NCBI GenBank assembly: GCA_038503035.1 | Contig: JAVSML010024014.1 | Location: 1-64,000, forward strand | Reading direction: 5' to 3' | Length of the DNA stretch: 64,000 nucleotides | DNA from: Crocodylus rhombifer | Lineage: Eukaryota > Chordata > Crocodylia > Crocodylidae | Shown here: one piece after another, positions 44,685-55,457 of the stretch | How the letters are laid out: each line of letters begins with the position of its first letter | Numbering within the stretch: the stretch's first letter is position 1 | Notes under the pieces: model-generated | The model's input: the letters and a program-made list of their open reading frames with translations, nothing else | Told to the model about the DNA's origin: nothing | The model's database searches: none | Position numbers and translations under genes: made by a program

Positions 44685-45720
44685 TGTAACAGGTAACCTT
44701 AGCCCTGTCACCAGAAAGCAGGTCCACCTCTTTAAGACCAGAACTTTCTGGGCACAGAGTGCTGGTAAGGAAGGGGTTAAATGCTGAGCCTGGCCAGCTA
44801 GTCAGCTGACTGGAAGGGGCAGGACTATAAAAACCTGGACAGAGTGGCAGTAAGGGGGCAGCAGCCAAAGGGGAAGGAGTGCCTCTGAGGGCTCCACAGA
44901 GAAGCTGGGTGAACGGTCCAAAGGTGGGAACTACGGAAGCCATGGGGAGGCGGCAGCCACACCGCAGCAAGGACTGTAGCCATTGGAAAGAAGCTGAGGC
45001 ACGAGCTCTGTGAATGTAAGCTTGACCTGCTGCTTTCCTTGATCATGTGACAGTTATTATTCTTTCCTTTTTTTTTTTTTTTGATTATTGAACAAAACTG
45101 GGTGAGGCTATTAGGGGAAGGAGGTGGCCTCATTTTGGGGACCCCAGTGCCAGCAAGGGTGTGGCTCTGGGGGGGGGGCACAGACCCTGGCGCCAGCAGG
45201 GGCGTGGCTTTTGGGGCATGGACTCTGGTGCCTAAAGGCGTGATCTTAAAAAGGCCAGGGAGGCCTGGTGCAATTTTATTTTATTTTGGACTGAGAGTGT
45301 GTGAGTTTGGGGTCATCCCCTGGTTTTGAACTTGTGACCCTCTGGCTATGGGGCTGGCACCCAGACCTCTGGGCGAGGGGCGGGGGGGGGCAGGCTTCAG
45401 ATCGGAGCAGGAAAAGGAGCCATGAGCCTCGAGAAACTGGAAAAGGCTAGAGCCTCGGAGTCAAACCCTGGTTAGTGGGTTTAGACGGGGAGACTTAGCT
45501 AGAGAAAAACAGGGGTCAGGCCCGTGTAGGTGAAAGGCCCCATCATGCACAATACAATAGGCAGTCTCCCACTCACAAGACCATCATCATAATAATATCC
45601 ATCAAGACATGGCAGGAAGTACAGGGCGGGACATAAGAACTCCCAAGAAGGCTCCAAAGGCGCCCCATGTAAAGTGTGGATTACCAGGAAAGATGGCGCT
45701 GGGGAGGGCGACATGTTACA
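44685..45720 (+). mobile_element. Solo LTR, family 3 (related to family 2), inserted in the LINE
   Basis: Starts TGTAACAGG and ends ATGTTACA, with 7-base inverted ends TGTAACA/TGTTACA. Flanks CCCCG and CCCCA match at 4 of 5. LINE ORF2 sequence continues on both sides, so the LTR entered the LINE. The promoter lies at 44802-44832 (GTCAGCTGACTGG, then CTATAAAAACC), so it points right. The body has a C-GGGGCGTGGCTTTTGGGG type repeat at 45140-45230 and a T run at 45068-45082. No internal viral frame; minus frames through it (44539-44970, 44825-45181) are chance. Confidence 0.82.
44802..44832 (+). promoter_or_regulatory. LTR promoter motifs (E-box palindrome and TATA box)
   Basis: GTCAGCTGACTGGAAGGGG followed by GACTATAAAAACC. 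The same arrangement is found in LTR family 2 on the opposite strand. Confidence 0.5.
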
Positions 45721-48015
45721 CCCCACCTATATTGAACCTGTCTTGCTGTTAAAACCCTCCTCACCAATCTCCACATCAAGTCTGCATGTTCCCCTTTTAA
45801 ATCTTTCCAATACCCCTCTCCACACACTCTTCGCTTGTTGCTCTGACAAATCGCCCACCTCAGTTACTTTGTCTTTGCCTCTGATTTCCTTCAAAAACCT
45901 TCACTTTTCTTTCTAACCTTGTATCTCTAGCCCTTCCAAGCCTTGTACTTTAATAAAATTGTCTGCTCTCCCATAATATATCAGCAGTTTCCAAGCCCAC
46001 TGCCCTTTCTACCTTGTCCCATATAGGCCCATCCTCCTCAGCCATTTCCTTGCCCAAAATCTGCAAAAAATGCACCACTTTCCCACTTCCTTCTGATGCT
46101 TCCTTCATCACCTTTTTAACATAGTGTATGTAGAGATATTTATTTATGTCTGGTAGCTCCCACCCTCTGCACTTGCGTCCCTTATATAATTCCTTCCTGA
46201 CAATCTGTTCCCTTTTAGAACCCCAGAAGAACATACAAATTGGTCTCTGGATTTTCCTGCTTTGAATCCATGACAGAGGATATACTGCACTTACGAACAA
46301 CATAATGGGTAGCAACACCTGTTTCATCACCTTCACCTTTCCTACATATGACAAACCTCTTGTGCTCCAAAACCCTAAAATTTTCCTAAACCCTAACATT
46401 CTCCTAACCTGTGACCTAATCTCTTCCCATGCTTTTGTGCCTTTACCTTCTATATCAAGAACCACCCCTAAGATTTTCATCTGATTATTAACCACCCTCA
46501 TGCCAAACTTCCCTAGATCTCCCAATTTCTAACCTCAAGAACTCACTTTTAGTCTTGTTTACTTTTGCCCCTGAAGCTTCTCAATATCTTCCATATGTTT
46601 TAGGATTCTCACTAACGAGAATGTATATCACACCATCAAGTTAGTTGGCCATGTACAGTGAGCATTTTGCTTCCCCCCACCCCCGGAATATTAACTCCAC
46701 TGATTATTTTGTCCTTCCTTATCCTCTGTGCCAGAGGTTCCATTGCTCATATAAAGATCCTGGGTGACAAGAGGCACCCTTGCCTCACCCCTGTTTAGAT
46801 CTGAAAGTCCCAACTCAAGTTTCCCTTCACCAGGACCTGACTCTGCTGTGCCATACAATTCCATCCAGTCTACCAACTTTTCTGGGAATCCCATTTTCAG
46901 CAGCATCTCAAACAAGAAGCCATGCGTTACCATCATATGCTGTCTTCAGATTGAAATTTGCTAGCACCATATTCCATTTTCTATCCTTCACCTATTCCAG
47001 TGCATCTCTCAACACCCAGTGTTCTTGTGAGATGCTTCTCCCTTCCACTGCACACATTTGGTCCTCTTGTATGCCCTGATCCATAACACTTTTCATTCAT
47101 ATTGCTGTGACTTTCACCAGGATTTTATAATCTGTATTCAATAATGTGACTGGCCTCTGGTTCTTGAGGTGTTCTTGATCTCTCTTCTTATTTGGTAGTA
47201 CCACTACTTTATCTGCAAAACCCTCCCCAAGCTTTTTTTCTTCTGCTATCTCTCTGAACACTTTCACCAAATCCTGTCCCACACAGCCAGAATTTCACAT
47301 AAAATTTGGCTGGGAGTCTATCCTTTCCTGGTGACTTGTTTTCTTTAGAAGTTCTCAAACATTTTTCTACCTCTGTTATCCTAATTCCTCCCCCCCAGTC
47401 ATCCTTCCTTTTATCCTCCACCTTCTCCTTGATATCCACCAAAAAACCCCTTCCCATTCCATTCTCTTGTTCCCATCTCTACCCCTACACTTCATGGTCA
47501 CTAAAAGCCACATCTTGTGCACTACCATTCCTTCTGAAACTAAAACAAAATCGATCCTTGAAATTTTTCCTTCCTCCTAGCTCTACTCTCATATGTACTT
47601 TCTCTCCCACCCATACATTTTTGAAATCTTCTTCCTTGATAATTTTCTTTAGCATCTTCGAGAAGCTGTCTAACTTCACTGCCACCCATCTCCTTTCTCA
47701 AGTATGCAGTTGAAGTTGCCAACTATGACTCCATCTCCTTCCAACCGCATATATTTCCAACTTCCAGAATAAAGCCACCCACCCCTCCCTTTCTATGGGT
47801 GTGCATATATTAAACAAGTCTACCTTCATCTCCTTTGTCTCCAACAACTTACAACACTTGCACTTACCTAACTTTAACACCTGGGTTTTTAATTGATGCC
47901 ACCACCCCTGCCACCTTATTCATATTTGTCCCCACCCACCATGACCTCCCTAAACCCCATCTCTTCTCCAGATATTTATATTCATCTCCCCATGGTATTC
48001 CACACTCTTGTAGAC

Positions 48016-48233
48016 CAGTGGTCTCCAAAGTGGGGTGCATGCACCCCAAGGGGTGCGCAAGATGATCCATTGGGGTGTGGGAAGAAAATATTAGAACTTC
48101 TATTTATATTTATATGTATCTAAATATACATATATTGGGGGTGCGTGCTCAAAACTTTTTTACTGATAGGGGTGCGCGAATATAAATATACATATATAGG
48201 GGGTGCACAATCAAAAAAGTTTGGAGACCACTG
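48016..48233. mobile_element. hAT MITE with perfect 8-bp target-site duplication, nested in LINE ORF2
   Basis: Left end CAGTGGTCTCCAAAGTGGGG and reversed right end CAGTGGTCTCCAAACTTTTT share a 14-base inverted terminus. TTGTAGAC is repeated exactly at 48008-48015 and 48234-48241. Inside, GGGGTGC phrases occur near both ends and TATAAATATACATATAT occurs twice. The insertion falls in the endonuclease codons LQE and splits that domain. At 218 bp it has no transposase. Confidence 0.95.
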
Positions 48234-48399
48234 TTGTAGACATATTACATCTGCATTGATAGACCTTAAAATTGCTGCCATTCGGTCCCACCTCTTCCTT
48301 GTCAATAAACTTCTCACATTTAAAGTTGCAACACATAACATCATGATAAAGAAAAGGTAGAAGCCACTGATCCTCATCTCATTTTATGGGTCGACCATG

Positions 48400-49815
48400 T
48401 CACTGCTGGTGATCAGTGACTCTGTCCCTCCCCCCCCCTTCCTCATCCCCATCATTCTTACTAGGTTCTCCAGGGCTTCCATATTCAGAGATGTTGCTGC
48501 TGTCCCCTCCCCTCCCCTCCACTACTTCCTTCCAGCTAAGCAGTCCGCTACGGATATACCATTCCCTAGTATCATCACTTCTCCCTTCTCCCCTTTCCAT
48601 CTTTCTTTGTTTTCTTCTTCTGAGACCATAACAGATTTGTTTCTCCCTTTTTCCTACCTATGACTTCAACCCTTTATCTGAAGCAGAACTTTCTTCTTGG
48701 TCAATCTCCATCATTTTTTTTTTCTACTTCTGTTTCCATGCTTGTGTTTCCACATCCCTTCTCCTCTTCCCTCTTCTCTAGTTGTTGTGTTGCTACTCAT
48801 CCCACCCCTTTCTACCTCTGGTGTTTCTTCCACCAATGTTTCCTCCTCCAAATCCATCCCAAACTCTCCCACCCATTCCTCCTCCTCACTCATCTGATTG
48901 AAGTCATCCTCCCTTTTAGGTTGTGCTCTGTTAAAGAGAGAATCTGGGCATCTGTTTTGCATGTGCACTTCCCATATGTGCATGTGATGTATCCCACATT
49001 TCAGCACTTCCTGGTATGCATGGGCTCTGTGCCCTTTCCCATCACACCAGCAGCAAATGGTTAGGCTACAATAGGTCACCAAATACCCTTCCTGCCCTCA
49101 TTTCCTATACTGACGGTGCTGCCCATGGTATATGATGTAACCCCAGTGCCCTCCTGTATGGAAAAACTGATAACAGGTACACCACCTCTCCCAGGCTCCC
49201 CTGCTGCTCCCTTAGAATCGCTCAAACCCTAAAATCCCCAGTCTACATTATATTTGTGTCATTTTTTTCCACAAGCAGTACTCTCTGGATTCTCCCCTCC
49301 AACTATCTCTCCAAATCCATTTTCTCAAAGACATCCAGACACAGTTTGACAATGATCACTCACTCCCTTGACTTTTGTTTAGCAGCAAAAAACAGTTCTT
49401 GCAGTTCTTCCTTCTCCTCCGTTTTCTTGTAGTTTCTCCAAAACTGCTTATAGGCCCCTCTATGCCAGAAGGTGAAACCCCATGATCTCCCATTTGAGTA
49501 GACCATAATGCATTACAAGTACTTGGGGTTCAAAATATCAATCAAAATCATCTTGAAGAAGTCGTACCTTTGCATGGTCCATCTCTCATATGCCTTATTC
49601 CTAATCATTGCTGTATGTACCCTGAGCCCCAAAATTTGTCTGGGCTCTTTGTCCCCATCATCCCAGCTCTGCTTGCCTACCTCTGCTGGATTCTGTCATC
49701 CAACTCCTCCTCCTCATTCTTCTTCAGCTCTCTGGTTTCTGCTGTTGCTTTCCCTGGTTTGGATGCTCTCTGTCTTCCTCCCATCACTCTTCTTCTGGTT
49801 TTCTTTTCCCTGTGT
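48400..49815 (-). pseudogene. LINE ORF1 pseudogene (gag-like, with decayed CCHC zinc knuckle)
   Basis: ORF1 proteins of Tx1-clade LINEs bind element RNA. On the minus strand the basic/acidic start region (about 49815-49680: ASHREKKTRRR, RASKPGKATAETRELKKNEE) is followed by frameshifted sequence to a piece at 48711-49082. That piece contains CCWCDGKGHRAHAY, a CX2CX4HX4C knuckle with the last Cys changed to Tyr, and a second Cys/His cluster, CGIHHMHIWEVHMQNRC, after it. The tail is acidic (QMSEEEEWVGEFGMDLEEE), then 48400-48600 ends about 45 bases before ORF2. At least three frames are needed to read it. Confidence 0.75.
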
Positions 49816-50080
49816 GAAGCTTCAGGTGATGATTCAATTTGGAAGAGATTCAGCCCAATTTGGTGGCTGAATCTCCAAATCTGAACCAAATCAGGAGACC
49901 AATAAAAAGCTCCAAATCAATTTCAAGCTCTCTGAATCAATTCAGAAAATAATTGGAGAGATTTGGGTGGTCTGTGCTTGCCACTACAAGGAGCTGGACC
50001 TGGACTCCATGCTGGTAAGTAGCAGGGAGGGCTGGAGGAGGACCCTCACCAGACCCCATCTCCTGCCTCTCTTTCTAATT
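49816..50080. repeat. Array of GATTCGG-like words after CpG decay
   Basis: Forms of GATTCA, AATTTGG, AATC and TTCAG recur (GATTCAATTTGG, GAGATTCAGCCCAATTTGG, GCTGAATCTCCAAATCTGAACC, CTGAATCAATTCAG, GAGATTTGGG). These look like GATTCGG and its complement CCGAATC with CG turned to CA or TG. It directly precedes the LINE 5' side and is followed by GGTGGTCTGTGCTTGCCACTAC. Family unknown; it could be a separate repeat abutting the LINE. Confidence 0.45.
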
Positions 50081-50545
50081 TCAAATTATTCTTGTTTCTT
50101 AACCAGCCTTAGATGTCTAGCAAACATCATCAAACAGGTTCCTAAATAGTTCATCCAAAATCGCACTCTTGCATCCTCTGTCAGCCTGTTGCATATAATT
50201 GATATTGCCCTGCCCTTCATGAGGTAGAGCCAGACCAGGTTGTCCTGCACCTCATCTGCATATATTTTTTTAGAGGATCCTAGGACTTGTGACAAGAATA
50301 CCTGGTTCCAGATAGGCATGGGGGTAATTAGCACATGGATCCTTTGTGGAGTAGGGTGTCTGGAGTACACACACATCCAGAGCAGTGCTGAGCTGTGGGG
50401 CCACCACGGCTTGAAATGCTGTGGACTCTGCTGGGGCCCAGCCAAATAATTTATATGGTAAATCATGAGCCTTTTAGCTTTGGACTAATATCATGCATAG
50501 TTTGTACTATATATAAATAAATAAATAAGTTATGCTCTCAGTCAT
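50081..50545. other. Noncoding stretch, no gene seen
   Basis: Mixed composition. The minus frame 50086-50466 (126 codons) is the longest here and shows no domain; it may be part of the repeat to its left. Confidence 0.4.
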
Positions 50546-50548
50546 AGT

Positions 50549-50780
50549 GGGTGTATCTACATGAGATTCTAAATGTGCAGTAGACTGGTTCTACTATGCA
50601 TTAGTGCATCACAGCAAAAGCTGCACTCATTTGCAGTAGAATTAGTCTGCTGCGCATTAGCATCACTAAAAGACTATGCACTAGTGCCAGTTACTGTGCA
50701 TTGAGTTAGTACCTGTTATTATAGATACTTAACTTAATGCTCAGTAACAACAGCATGTTAATGCATATGTAGATGAACGC
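50549..50780. mobile_element. Clan Y-type element with AGT/AGT 3-bp duplication
   Basis: Left end GGGTGTATCTACATG; reversed right end GCGTTCATCTACATATGC. AGT flanks both sides (50546-50548, 50781-50783). The interior has repeated GTGCATTAG/TGCGCATTAG/CAGTAACA-type words in both orientations. 232 bp, non-coding. Confidence 0.72.
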
Positions 50781-50783
50781 AGT

Positions 50784-53640
50784 AAGAACAATAGGAAATG
50801 GTAGAATATTTAAGAAGGCATTTCTTGTAGAACTCTATAACCTCTTGTTCATCAGCTCTGTTAAAGAAGAAACTTTCAGTCATGAAGAGTGATGGGAAAA
50901 ATTATCATTAGTCCTAAAACAAATGTCTTTGATTTCAATGCATTTTAACTAGAAACAAAGCTTCAAGAGTTTGCATTGCTTCATTATTAAGATAATTCTG
51001 GAGAAAGAGACTGTTTGCAACTAGGTGCTACATCTCTTAAAGAATCCATTTTTAATTAATTTAACTCAAGCTAATCAATTTACTTGTAAATTCTCAGAAA
51101 ATTCACTCTGAACTTAAAGCATTAAGTGATGTAATTTTGAGGTGGAAACACTGTACTATCCCACATATAGAAAATGGTTGAATTCCCCCTGTGAGTGTAA
51201 CATCCAACTCAAGTTTAACTATGGAATGGTGAGTGGCATTTCTATAATAAACCTTATGAAATGCTTTTAAAACATTTATGCTAAATGCTGATTGACCCTT
51301 AACTACAGTATAGCATTACAAATGCAACACTAAAGTTATTACACAAGTTAATGAGGCCTTAAATTGGGAGATTTTAAGATTCTAGTGTTTTTCAGTAGTA
51401 CAGTAGAAGGCTGTTAAATGCATAATCTTTTTGCACAACAAATGATTTTTTTTAAAATTAGCCCCTTAAGTACCTACCGTAGCCCCATAATAGGACTCTA
51501 CTAGCCTAGACATTTCAATATTTAACAAAAGTATCACTTGAAAGGGTCAAATTTGTAAAGTATTATATTTTGGCTTCATTTTTTAAATCTAGGTTTATTT
51601 TTAATAAGCACATTTTTTCAATAGGAAGCTGTTTAGAAAAGCTAATCCTGCAGTATATTGATAATTAACTTAGAAATATATAGATAATAAATACTAGTTC
51701 AGTAGGGTTTCTTCTTTGTGTTATACTTTTAATTGGGTAGAAGGAGCACTGAGGTTATTCAGGCTGATCTTCAGATAATGTTACAAGGTACTGCAGTAGA
51801 GTTACAAGCAAGGAAGTTGCCAAGAGAAAAAAAGAATCATTACACTTGCTCTACACTGCCTTGAATCTCTTGTAGTCATTTAGACATAGGAGTGGGGGGA
51901 GATATAAATTAATTGTAAGCTGCTGTCATCCTACATCCTAGTTCATTAGCATTTTACTTGGTGCTCATTTTGTACAGAAGAAAATGAATACACAGAATTC
52001 AAGCAAGTATAATATACCTATAAGACCAGCTTCCATATAATATAAGACCTTGATCCAAGATTATTATTTCACACCATTTTAAACACGAGTAGTTTGCACA
52101 GTTCATCTAGAATTATAAACTGGAAAGAGCATATTTGTTGTTTCAGAATACTCCCCAATTCTTCCAGATTTAATCTCTTGCCGAATTCAACACACTTGCC
52201 AGATGCACAGCAACTCAAAGATGAAATCTGCAGTGGTCTTTCTCTAGCATCTGCCTTTATCAGCGGAACAATACTTTGAGAGCAGGATGAACTGGAGACA
52301 TGTCATCCAAATGAACAGGACTGCAAGCTCAGGAGTGTAAATGGAGTTCTGTGTAAGTGTTTAAATCTTGAGCAAAGATCTCACTGCAGTTTTTAAAACA
52401 ATATATCCTCCTGCCAAAGCATGAATGAACTAATTGTAGTTTAAATGGTGTATCTTACAAAGAATTAGCTTTCTTTATATAATGGAACTGTGATTTATTA
52501 ATTTTCTTATCCTTTCTTTACTGTGGAATAAGTCTGGTACCTTCCTCATAAGTCACTGTTTCCATTGATACCAACACTGAAATTACAATTCAATCAGTGT
52601 AGGATGTGGGAATTATGTGAATTAAAACAAGTATATTTAAAAAAATCAGTCAGGGCCTTATTCATGCAGCAATATAAGCTTCCTTTGGGCTAATGGAAGA
52701 GTCCATAGAACATGATTCCTCAGTATACAATCAATTCAGCAAAAAGAGGACAATGGCACAAACCATTTTTATCTAGTTATGTGACAGTCATTTGAATAGT
52801 TCTGTCACCGTTTCACAATGAACCCAGCAGGAGGTCAAGTCTTCAATATACACCTCCCTCTAGCCCTGTTATCTGACAAATATAACTTAGAAGTAGTAAA
52901 AATAACACAAAGTACTTGCACAGTCATGTTTTAAAGACTGTTCTGCTTTGAGACTGAGTAATGTGTGACTTCTGTCTTTGTTCATAAAAAAGAACACAGT
53001 TGTACAGATCTTTTTGACTGACAAAACTCAGCTCCTGCAAAGTTTAAAAAACAGACCCAAGAAGTCAAAACCTGAATAATAAGTCTCACTAGAGATAATA
53101 ACATTGTTTTAGTGGGAAAATAGAAATGAGTGTTATCAGGTTTACTACCAGCATTCCCAGGATGTAAGTGGGGAGCAGTCCTAGTCCTGCAAATGTTATC
53201 TGGTGATATGAGTTGTTGTTTATGAAAGCTTATGCATTCCTGAATGATGGAGTCTATGAAGTGCAAGTCTGCTCTGCTTTCTGCAGATGCAAGTGATATT
53301 ATATCTTCAAGAAGAACAGCCAGAAGAGACATTAAGCTAAAGGAGAAAGAATAAGGAGAGAACAGGTGATATTGTACAAAAAGGGACTATGACTATTTAG
53401 TCTGGAAAAAAAGAAGACTAAGAAGAAATATGCCCTAAGAAATTAAACAATGAAAGTGCTCTTACAACTGTGAATTCAAAATAGGCATTCTCCCTGAACA
53501 AAGTTTGGTTGGAAATCGAAACAAAATTGTTATTCATTCAACTTCTGCTACTATCCATGTCTCCCAAAATAAAACCATGCTCCACTCCACACTAACATGA
53601 TATTATGTAAGTGTAACTCCTATTGGTTATAGTGGAGGTA
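50784..53640. other. Long noncoding AT-rich stretch, no gene seen
   Basis: No transposon termini or coding evidence. Frames 52094-52279 plus and 52982-53332 minus lack motifs and splice context. Confidence 0.45.
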
Positions 53641-53643
53641 TGG

Positions 53644-53960
53644 CGGGGTAGGGAGCAACCTTTTTGGTATGTGTGCCACAGATTAAACCCCACACCCTCC
53701 CTGAATGCCATTTCAGTCCCCTTCCCTGCTTGACCTGCTGTTCTGCTTTCTGGTCTGCCCATTCCGTGATCTGCTCTGTGCAATACACAGAGGCTGCCTG
53801 TGAGCCCCCATGCTACAGTCAATGGATTATAATATGGAGGTGGGCTATACCCACATGTCTAATGTGTTTTCAGTTTGTTGGTTGGTTGGATGTCTGCATA
53901 TCCTATGATAGAATGGCCCAGACTTGTCACTGACCCCACCCTCACCCTGACTCCAGCAGT
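53644..53960. mobile_element. hAT-like fragment related to the MITE at 24109
   Basis: Starts GGGGTAGGGAGCAACCTTTT and continues TGTGTGCCACAGATT, parallel to the left end of 24109-24286, followed by similar CCCCTTCCCTGC and CTGCTGTTCTGC phrases. No right terminus or duplication was found; the right limit is arbitrary. Confidence 0.4.
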
Positions 53961-54510
53961 GGGGAGGGCAGAGCAGCAGCAGTTGGAGGTGCACCAATGC
54001 TGGGGGTGATGTCACTTCCATTTTTGCTGCCAAAATGCATATTGAGCAGCTAAAAGGAGGTGTCATATCTCCCCCAACAGAAATTAATCTCTGGGCACTC
54101 CTCCTATACTACTCCACCCTTCTCACTGCCAGAGCTGGAATTGGAGCTGCTTCAAGGAAGGGGCAAGGTGTGGGGGGAAGATGGGGACAAGGTGTGGGAA
54201 GATGAGGTGGTGCCCTAGCTCTGTTCCATTGCATGTCCCCCACTCCCTTGCTTAGGTAGCACTTGGGACTTGTGCTCTGCTCACCCACTCATTGTTAAGC
54301 TATTGGAATGGCCCAAAGTAGGATGGAGTTTCACTAGTGCAGGGAAGTCTACCTCACCTGTTTACATATGAGCAGCTTGCACAGTATGACAAAAAATAGA
54401 TCTCCTTTATAACAGCAACCTTTGTCTACTACGACTTGCCTGTTCAGTAGAACGTACATGTGAAAATACCCTAACCATGGAGGAAAGAGATACAAACGCT
54501 CCTGAATTCT
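53961..54510. other. Noncoding, GC-richer stretch
   Basis: Purine-rich and C-rich patches without supported boundaries. May be the remaining interior of the hAT-like fragment to its left. Confidence 0.35.
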
Positions 54511-54516
54511 GTATCT

Positions 54517-54729
54517 TTGAGAAAAACGTACAATTTTCTAAGAGGAGATGCTCAGAATAATCACTTCAGACCACAATTGGTGCCAAAATACAGTGCAACT
54601 GTTGCAAGCGTTATGCAGCCACAGGCAGGAAAAGTCTTCACACAGCGTCCAGTTCTGAAGGTATCAGTGACAGAGCCCAGTATAAGAGTGACTTCAACCA
54701 AAGAACTGAACCAAAGCTCATTGCTTTAG
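54517..54729 (+). other. Unexplained 70-codon open frame, possible pseudo-exon
   Basis: The peptide is compositionally protein-like (RPQLVPKYSATVASVM, QPQAGKVFTQRPVLKVSV, then TEPSIRVTST) without low-complexity runs, unlike other frames in this window. I do not recognise a domain, and no convincing splice acceptor or donor borders it. It could be chance, or a fragment of a retrocopy cut off by the transposon that starts 44 bases downstream. Confidence 0.2.
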
Positions 54730-54772
54730 GGAGACATCTGAGAAGACACTTTCCCCTCTTGTTAGTACCCCT

Positions 54773-55457
54773 GGGAGTACCTACACGAGACATTTACTGA
54801 GGAGTGCCAACTAGCTCTGCAGTAAACATCTTGGCATTACATGTGCAGTGTATTAGGATGGAGTAAACTAATTAACTCCATCAAAGACAGGGATCCTGGT
54901 TTTCTCTGATTTAAAAAAAATCCCCAATTTTCCGTTAAAAAAAAGTAACCCCAACTCCACATTTTTTTCGTGAATTAAATGAAGCACCATGACATACATA
55001 TCTATGTATTAGTGGTTCAATAGTCCATTTAAATCATGGAAAAATGTGGAGTGGGGGTTGTTGTTTTTAAACTGAAAATTGGGGATTTTATGAAAAATTG
55101 GAGAAAATTGGGATCCCTCATCATAGGTTAGTATTTGTAAACACAAGAATTATCCTATGGTGGAGTTTTTTGCTCTGCAGCAACACATGTAGACACTGAT
55201 GGGGCTGGCTGGAGCATGAGGGTGCTTCAGTGAAGGGGCCCCAGCCAGCCCCTCTGCAGCCTGTTGAGCTGAGGTGGAACAGCCCCAGACTGGCAGGATG
55301 AGACCCCAACCCCCTACCAGCTGAGGCTGCTCCGACCTGGCTCAGCATGCTGCAGTCCCAGGTGCACATTCAAATATGGTGCCCAGGAGCAATAAGCTCT
55401 GGCAAAACATGCACAGCAGTTTATTACTGCACATGAATTGCTGGTGTAGAAATACCC
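54773..55457. mobile_element. Clan B element (GGG..CTACAC ends), split by a hAT-type MITE
   Basis: Left end GGGAGTACCTACACGAGACA; reversed right end GGGTATTTCTACACCAGCAA. Outside are CCT and ACT, 2 of 3 matching. The interior agrees with 57422-57860 over ACATGTGCAGTG.ATTAGG, GGAGTAAACTAATTAACT, CACATGTAGACACTG, GGGGCTGGCTGG, CCAGCTGAGGCTGCTC and GCACCCAGGAGCAATA-like phrases. Within it lies a younger element at 54887-55118. Non-coding. Confidence 0.7.
54887..55118. mobile_element. Fold-back hAT-type MITE nested in the clan B element
   Basis: Left arm AGGGATCCTGGTTTTCTCTG and AATCCCCAATTTTC; reversed right arm AGGGATCCCAATTTTCTCCA and AATCCCCAATTTTC. CCAACTCCACATTTTTTTC pairs with GAAAAATGTGGAGTGGG, so the arms are long (about 100 bp each). 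Flanks CATCAAAG (54879-54886) and CATCATAG (55119-55126) agree at 7 of 8. It shares its arms with 40824-42161. Confidence 0.8.

Larger units (their letters stand above)
44500..48354 (-). pseudogene. LINE ORF2 pseudogene: endonuclease and reverse transcriptase, broken
   Basis: ORF2 would nick target DNA and copy the element RNA at the nick. Seen on the minus strand: endonuclease start CVATLNVRSLL and INADVICLQ (about 48345-48235), continuing after the MITE with ECGIPWGDEYKYLEKRW and WWVGTNMNKVAGV; GNFNC for GDFNC near 47725; FSDHEV near 47490. Reverse transcriptase follows: ITEVEKCLRTSKENKSPGKD (about 47395-47336), NQRPVTLLNTDYKILVKV, VEGRSISQEHWVLRDALE, then NLKTAYD where the first catalytic Asp is Asn, then VRQGCLLSP in a shifted frame. 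The YADD box is not recognisable. The longest intact piece is 45950-46525 (191 codons, C-terminal). A C-terminal CRGGEESVVHVFWEC motif lies beyond the LTR at about 44600-44644. Confidence 0.85.
43900..49815 (-). mobile_element. Tx1-clade (L1-like) LINE, nearly full length, degenerate, with two insertions
   Basis: On the minus strand the order is ORF1 with a zinc knuckle, then ORF2 with an apurinic-type endonuclease, reverse transcriptase and a C-terminal region, then a hairpin-containing 3' part. Wording such as FFWGSKRE, GVVLDIEG and NKSPGKD is characteristic of L1/Tx1 ORF2. It is interrupted by a solo LTR (44685-45720) and a hAT MITE (48016-48233), and has many stops and frameshifts, so it is dead. 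The endonuclease-to-reverse-transcriptase spacing is short, implying an internal deletion. The 5' boundary (about 49815) and the 3' boundary (about 43900) are estimates. Confidence 0.85.

Noticed and set aside
44539..45181. Minus-strand frames of 143 and 118 codons
   Set aside because: They cross the LTR/LINE junction or lie inside the LTR, so they cannot be a single real gene.
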